64,000 nt of DNA from Bacteroidota bacterium (GTDB taxonomy: Bacteria > Bacteroidota > Bacteroidia > Bacteroidales > F082), in the NCBI GenBank assembly GCA_023396415.1, contig JAEWWJ010000053.1, positions 7,618 through 71,617 of the forward strand, written 5' to 3'. The notes under the pieces are model-generated. The model worked only from the letters and a program-made list of their open reading frames with translations, was not told the origin of the DNA and ran no database searches. Shown here piece after piece: positions 59,503-64,000 of this stretch; position 1 is the stretch's first letter, and every line of letters begins with the position of its first letter. Both the position numbers and the translations under genes were made by a program.

Positions 59503-60999
59503 TTGATGATGAAAAATATTAAAACCATTGGAATGATCGGTGGGCTGGCGTTGCTTTTTGTAGGAATGCTGCTGCCTGTGCCCACCGGAATGAGTCCGGC
59601 GGCTCGAAATGTAGGTTTGGTTACCATGTTAATGGCCTTGTGGTGGATGACGGAAGCTATTCCGGTATATGCCACGGCATTTTTACCGATGGTGCTTTAT
59701 CCGCTTTTGGGGATTATGCCCTCGGGCGAAACAGCCATCAACTACGGCCACGATTTTGTTTTAATGATGATTTCCGGCTTCTTTCTGGCTTTGGCCATCG
59801 AAGCGCAGAACCTACACAAACGTATTGCCCTTATCATCATCACTACTTTGGGAACAAGCCGTCCGGTGTTGTTGCTCAGTATGATGCTCGCCACTGCCTT
59901 TTTATCCATGTGGATTGCCAACGTTACCGCAGCCTTGCTGATGTTGCCTATTGGGATGGCCCTTATCCTGAAAGAAGAATCACTCACCGGAAAAAGCAGT
60001 TCTTTTGCAGCGGTAATGATGCTTGGCATTGCTTATTCGGCAAGTGTGGGAGGCACTGCAACACTCATTGGCTCGCCCACCAATATGATTTTTACTGGAA
60101 TCTTTGCCCGAATGTTTCCAAATGCACCCGGAGTAGGTTTCTTTACCTGGCTAAAAATAGGTCTGCCGCTGGTAGTACTTTTTTTGCCGCTGGTTTGGTT
60201 TTATCTCGTGCGTTTTTATAAAGTGAAAGACAGCCTCCCTGGAAGTAAAGAGATGATGCAGATGGAGTTAGATCAGCTTGGACGCATGTCGAAAGGCGAG
60301 TTTAGGGTATTGATGATCTTTGTTTTTGCTTCGCTGGGTTGGGTTTTTAGAGAAAACCTCATGATTGAAACTTTTGTACTTCACGGATGGGCAAGCTTGT
60401 TGGGCCTTGAAGGTTTTGCACATGACAGCACCGTTGGAATGACGGCTGCAATGTTGCTTTTTATGATTTCCGATGGAAAAGGAGAGAGGTTGCTCAACTG
60501 GAAAACGGCTACAAAAATTCCTTGGGGGGTGGGCATCATCGTTGGCGGCGGTTATGCCATGGCTTCAGGTTTCAAAGTTACAGGTCTGGCAACATGGATT
60601 GGTGGTCAACTGGCTTTCATCAGCAGTTATCCTACCTTTGTAGTCATATTTATTGTGGTAGCAGTCATTCTTTTCTTCACCGAAATCAATTCCAACACGG
60701 CCACTGCCAACATCTTTTTGCCTGTGCTGGCGAGTCTTTCAGTTGCCGGCAACATCAATCCGTTGCTGCTGATGATTCCTGCCACATTTGCCAGCTCTTT
60801 TGCGTTTATCATGCCGGCAGGAACAGGCCCTAATACTGTTATTTTTGGAAGCAACAGAATTTCTGCCCCTGAAATGGCAAGAGCCGGTATCGGTCTGAAA
60901 CTAATTACACTTGTTTTTTTACCTTTAGTACTCTATCTGTTGATAGGATTTGTCTTTGGACACGACCGCAGCTTACCCGTTTGGGCTATAACTCAATAA
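59503..60999 (+). CDS. DASS/SLC13 family carboxylate transporter
   Basis: A 498-residue inner-membrane protein with about eleven to twelve hydrophobic segments and the divalent-anion:Na+ symporter pattern: GGTATLIGSPTNMIF (first SNT-like motif, about 184-198), TEINSNTATANI (second SNT motif, about 398-409) and GPNTVIFGSNRI. DASS proteins import citrate or C4-dicarboxylates with sodium. Position directly before citrate lyase genes (9-base gap) indicates citrate or a similar tricarboxylate. Three consecutive ATG codons (59503, 59506, 59509) leave the exact start open. Confidence 0.9.
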   Translation: MMMKNIKTIGMIGGLALLFVGMLLPVPTGMSPAARNVGLVTMLMALWWMTEAIPVYATAFLPMVLYPLLGIMPSGETAINYGHDFVLMMISGFFLALAIEAQNLHKRIALIIITTLGTSRPVLLLSMMLATAFLSMWIANVTAALLMLPIGMALILKEESLTGKSSSFAAVMMLGIAYSASVGGTATLIGSPTNMIFTGIFARMFPNAPGVGFFTWLKIGLPLVVLFLPLVWFYLVRFYKVKDSLPGSKEMMQMELDQLGRMSKGEFRVLMIFVFASLGWVFRENLMIETFVLHGWASLLGLEGFAHDSTVGMTAAMLLFMISDGKGERLLNWKTATKIPWGVGIIVGGGYAMASGFKVTGLATWIGGQLAFISSYPTFVVIFIVVAVILFFTEINSNTATANIFLPVLASLSVAGNINPLLLMIPATFASSFAFIMPAGTGPNTVIFGSNRISAPEMARAGIGLKLITLVFLPLVLYLLIGFVFGHDRSLPVWAITQ

Positions 61000-61008
61000 A
61001 CATTTTTT

Positions 61009-62217
61009 ATGGAAACCATTGCCATCACAGGAACCAAAAGCAGCAAATCGGACTGTGAAGTGATTCTTGAAAAAACAGACAATAGCGCTGTTAATCTGAC
61101 TGTTTATAGTAAAGTGGAGCGACTTTATGGCCGCAGCATCAGGGCGCTTGCGCAGTCTATGTTGTCATTTTACTCCATCAAAGGGGTGAGCGTGACCATC
61201 CATGACAATGGAGCGCTTGACTTTGTTTTGGCAGCCCGCCTTGAGGCTGCAATAAAGAAATTATTTCCTGTGGATGCTGCTTTTCTGCTTCCTGTAAACC
61301 GCTCATTACCGGTGCGTACCGGAAGAAGGAGGCACAGAGTTTCACGCCTCTATTTGCCAGGGAATACGCCTTCGTTGATGATCAATGCCGGCATCCATCG
61401 GCCTGACGGCATCATCTTCGACCTCGAAGATTCGGTAGCACCTGAAAAGAAAATGGAAGCCCGTTATCTTGTCAGAAATGCTTTACGTCATCTTGATTTT
61501 TATGGTGCTGAACGGATGGTCAGAATCAATCCTTACCCTATGGGTTTGGATGATCTAGCTATCATCATTCCTGAGAATCCAAACCTCATTTTGCTTCCAA
61601 AGTGCGAGCGGGGAATGCAAATTACTGTAGTAAATCATCACATCAATGACCTGAAATCGAGCCACGGCATCAACAACGAAATATGGTTGATTCCCATTAT
61701 TGAAAGCGCTTTGGGTGTCATCAACGCATTTGATATTGCAACCGAAGCCCCCAATATTGTGGGTATGGCCATTGGTGTAGAGGATTACACCGCCGATATT
61801 GGAGCACAACGCAGTGCGGAAGGGATCGAATCGCTTTACGCCCGCTCAGCCATAGTGAACGCTTGCCGCGCTGCCGGCATTCAAACCTCCGATTCGGTTT
61901 ATAGCGATGTGATGGATACCGAAGGTCTCAAAGCCTATATCCAACAATCAAAACAGCTTGGTTTTGATGGCATGGGTTGTATTCACCCACGGCAAATTCG
62001 TTGGATTCACGAGGGTTATGCGCCCACTTCTGAACAAATAACACAAGCCGGCGCCATTGTTGAAGCATATCAGCAGGCCAAAGTAAAAGGCCTTGGTGTG
62101 GTGGCTTTGGGAACAAAAATGGTAGATATGCCCGTCGTAAAAAGGGCCCAAAACCTGCTTGCTGCTGCGCAAGCACGCGGTTTGTTGATCACCGAAAGAA
62201 AGGAAAATTTAAAATGA
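61009..62217 (+). CDS. citDE: citrate lyase acyl carrier (CitD) - beta subunit (CitE) fusion
   Basis: A 402-residue protein in which two normally separate subunits are joined. Residues 1-97 align with CitD, the acyl carrier: ITGTKSSKSD resembles the AGTLESSD prosthetic-group site (Ser12 or Ser14 as candidate), and NGALDFVLAARLEAAIKK matches the CitD end. Residues about 105-400 are CitE, the citryl-ACP lyase (TIM barrel): RLYLPGNTP, GIIFDLEDSVAPEKK, RINPYPMG, LIPIIESALGV, GMGCIHPRQI. Its ATGA overlap with citF couples translation. In the complex, citrate is split to acetate and oxaloacetate. Confidence 0.9.
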   Translation: METIAITGTKSSKSDCEVILEKTDNSAVNLTVYSKVERLYGRSIRALAQSMLSFYSIKGVSVTIHDNGALDFVLAARLEAAIKKLFPVDAAFLLPVNRSLPVRTGRRRHRVSRLYLPGNTPSLMINAGIHRPDGIIFDLEDSVAPEKKMEARYLVRNALRHLDFYGAERMVRINPYPMGLDDLAIIIPENPNLILLPKCERGMQITVVNHHINDLKSSHGINNEIWLIPIIESALGVINAFDIATEAPNIVGMAIGVEDYTADIGAQRSAEGIESLYARSAIVNACRAAGIQTSDSVYSDVMDTEGLKAYIQQSKQLGFDGMGCIHPRQIRWIHEGYAPTSEQITQAGAIVEAYQQAKVKGLGVVALGTKMVDMPVVKRAQNLLAAAQARGLLITERKENLK

Positions 62218-63776
62218 CAGTCTGGATAAAAAACGCTGCCGGTCGCATGGTGCCGGATCAAATCAACGGAGAAGCACAATTGCCATACAAAGGCGTTGGG
62301 AAGCATCAGCCATCAGGCAACCGCTATGGGCCACCAATTGTTTCATGTGCCGACTATCCGGCTGATGGAAACAAATCAGTAGCCGATCTTAAAACCGCTT
62401 TGCAAAAAGCCGGTTTGCGCGATGGGATGGTCATTTCAACGCACCATCACTTTAGAAACGGCGACCTGATTGCACAACAAATTTTTGATATTGCCCATTC
62501 ATTGGGCATTAAAAATTTGGTTTGGGCACCCTCGGCTTCTTTCGATTGCCACAAACCCCTTATCAGCTATCTCGAAGATGGTACCATACACCACATCGAA
62601 GGAAGTATGAACGGCGCATTGGGTGCTTTTGCCTCTTCTGGAAAAATGTCGGGAATGGGTGTATTGCGCTCACATGGTGGTCGCTACCAAGCTATTCAAG
62701 ATGGTGAATTGAAAATTGATATTGCTGTAATTGCCGCTCCTACTGCCGATAGTTTTGGCAATGCTACCGGCGACAGAGGCGCAACCGCCTGCGGATTGCT
62801 CGGTTTTGCGCAAGCCGATGCACAGTTTGCCAATCAAGTGATTGTGGTAACCGACCATTTGGTGCCTTTTCCATGTATCCCTTGGCAAATTCATGGCAAC
62901 TATGTTGATTATGTGGTGGTTCAGGATTGCATTGGCCTGCCTGAAAAAATTGTTTCAGGAACAACGGCAATCACAAAAAGTCCGGACAGGTTATTTTTGG
63001 CAGAGTTAACAGCAAATTTTTGTGAAAAAGCCGGCATCATCCGCGATGGTTTTTCGTTTCAGTCGGGGGCCGGTGGAACTTCGTTGGCCGTAACGCATTA
63101 TTTTGCTGAAATTCTCAGATCAAAAAAAATCAAAGCCCGTTTTGTAAGAGGAGGCAGCAATAAATTCTTGGTTCAGATGCTTGAGGAAGGTTTGACCGAC
63201 TATATCTTAGATGGACAAACATTTGATCTCGAAGGGGTTCGCTCAATAGGTAGTAACAACAATCATGTGAATACCAGTCCGTTTACCAGCTACAACTACC
63301 ACGGCAAAGGCAATTTTTCGTCTATGCTCGATGTGGTGGTGCTTGGCGCTACAGAGATTGATATTCATTTCAACGCTAATGTGGTGAGCCATTCCGATGG
63401 GTTGCTTCAGCACGGCATCGGTGGATGGCAAAACTGCCTTTTTGCCAAATGCACCATCCTCACCGTGCCTTTGTTTCGCGACCGCATTCCGGTCATCAGA
63501 AATGAAGTAACTACGCTTTGTGGCCCCGGCGAATTGATTGATGTGGTGATCACAGAACGTGGCATTGCCATCAACCCCGGGCGCACCGACCTTATAGAAG
63601 CTGTGAAAGACAGCGGCCTGCCCATTAAAACAATGCAAGAATTGAAAGATGAGGCTGAAGCCATTTGTGGCCGCCCCGATGATCCAGTATTTACAGATAA
63701 GCCGGTAGCCGTTGTTAAATGGGTAGATGGAACGCTGCTCGATATCGTTTATCAAATAGAGACAGCTGACCTGTAA
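62214..63776 (+). CDS. citF: citrate lyase alpha subunit (citrate:acetyl-ACP transferase)
   Basis: Transfers the carrier from acetyl- to citryl-ACP. At 520 residues it is full length. Family features: GMVISTHHHFRNGDLIAQQIF, HIEGSMNGALGAFASSGKMSG, RSHGGRYQAIQDGE, AAPTADSFGNATGDRGATACG, FSFQSGAGGTSLAVTHYF, SDGLLQHGIGGWQNCLFAK and ITERGIAINPGRTDL. It completes the transporter-CitDE-CitF operon. CitC, CitX and CitG, needed to build and acetylate the prosthetic group, are not in the window. Confidence 0.95.
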   Translation: MTVWIKNAAGRMVPDQINGEAQLPYKGVGKHQPSGNRYGPPIVSCADYPADGNKSVADLKTALQKAGLRDGMVISTHHHFRNGDLIAQQIFDIAHSLGIKNLVWAPSASFDCHKPLISYLEDGTIHHIEGSMNGALGAFASSGKMSGMGVLRSHGGRYQAIQDGELKIDIAVIAAPTADSFGNATGDRGATACGLLGFAQADAQFANQVIVVTDHLVPFPCIPWQIHGNYVDYVVVQDCIGLPEKIVSGTTAITKSPDRLFLAELTANFCEKAGIIRDGFSFQSGAGGTSLAVTHYFAEILRSKKIKARFVRGGSNKFLVQMLEEGLTDYILDGQTFDLEGVRSIGSNNNHVNTSPFTSYNYHGKGNFSSMLDVVVLGATEIDIHFNANVVSHSDGLLQHGIGGWQNCLFAKCTILTVPLFRDRIPVIRNEVTTLCGPGELIDVVITERGIAINPGRTDLIEAVKDSGLPIKTMQELKDEAEAICGRPDDPVFTDKPVAVVKWVDGTLLDIVYQIETADL

Positions 63777-64000
63777 GCCATTCCATTGTTGCAGTTGTTT
63801 AACTGAATTTTAAAGGACCTGTTTTGAGCAGGAGGTCTCGTTCGACATTTGTGTAAATCAACATCATCAAAAAAAATCATTGTTGTCCGATAAAAATCGG
63901 TCACTTTGTTTCTGATATTTTAACCGACTGAATAATAAACATATAAATTTTCAAATTTGGTTATTTTAAAAAGTAAGCCCCCCTTGGGTAAAAAGCGTTA
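63777..64000. other. downstream non-coding end of the window
   Basis: About 220 AT-rich bases. Two weak hairpins are seen (63816-63837, GACCT/AGGTC; 63887-63900, CCGAT-AAAA-ATCGG); neither has a clear T-run. No gene begins before the edge. Confidence 0.5.

Noticed and set aside
63887..63900. Terminator for the citrate operon
   Set aside because: A 5-bp stem with no T-run; too weak to call.
1..64000. tRNA genes, IS elements, prophage, integrase or CRISPR array
   Set aside because: No clover-leaf-like sequences, transposase or integrase motifs, or regularly spaced repeats were noticed on either strand; this was by eye, without a covariance search.

Overview
The window reads as a chromosomal segment of a Bacteroidota bacterium, most likely an anaerobic or fermentative Bacteroidales/Marinilabiliales-type organism. 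The evidence is a SusC/SusD pair, DUF4270 and DUF4914 proteins, lipoproteins with short lipoboxes, many upstream boxes matching the Bacteroidota -7 consensus TAnnTTTG, and almost no purine-rich Shine-Dalgarno sequences. Butyrate kinase, citrate lyase and a membrane heterodisulfide-reductase-like module point to fermentation or anaerobic respiration. No tRNA, rRNA, IS element, phage gene or CRISPR array was seen.

Bases 1-43,200 are mostly housekeeping genes in short operons. They hold, in order: the 3' end of a nitroreductase-domain gene; an OsmC protein divergent from a Crp/Fnr regulator; DUF4914; a leftward run of mannose-1-phosphate guanylyltransferase, butyrate kinase and a secreted NodB-like protein; a SprT-like protease with a tiny lipoprotein; MlaE/MlaF-type ABC genes with CvpA; two Fe-S electron-transfer genes; a short secreted repeat protein; an operon of a truncated starch-synthase-like protein, DUF4270 and (separately promoted) glmS; proline dehydrogenase; GH3; LysE; recJ; a MacB-type permease; purH-mreBCD; a TlpA-type lipoprotein; threonine dehydrogenase; cysS; a four-gene polyprenyl-sugar/polysaccharide cluster; and rnr.

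Bases 43,585-59,246 form one rightward polysaccharide-utilisation-type operon: ribokinase, SusC, SusD, three exported ADP-ribosylglycohydrolase-fold proteins, two exported double-domain esterases, a glucose/ribose-porter-type sugar transporter and a lipoprotein. Genes overlap by 4 bases or sit a few bases apart. The likely logic is capture of a ribose-bearing ligand at the cell surface, removal of acyl esters, hydrolysis of ribosidic bonds by the ARH-fold enzymes, uptake of ribose and phosphorylation by ribokinase. This is the most interesting locus in the window; the actual substrate (ADP-ribose adducts, nucleosides or another riboside) cannot be read from sequence.

Bases 59,503-63,776 form a compact citrate-fermentation operon: a DASS/SLC13 carboxylate transporter, a fused CitD-CitE protein (acyl-carrier plus lyase beta subunit) and CitF. 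It is preceded by several RNA hairpins that separate it from the ribose locus. The accessory genes for the CitD prosthetic group are not in the window.

Promoter calls rest on short consensus matches read by eye; terminators are supported by strong inverted repeats. Protein functions are from recognised motifs and family patterns, without any database search.
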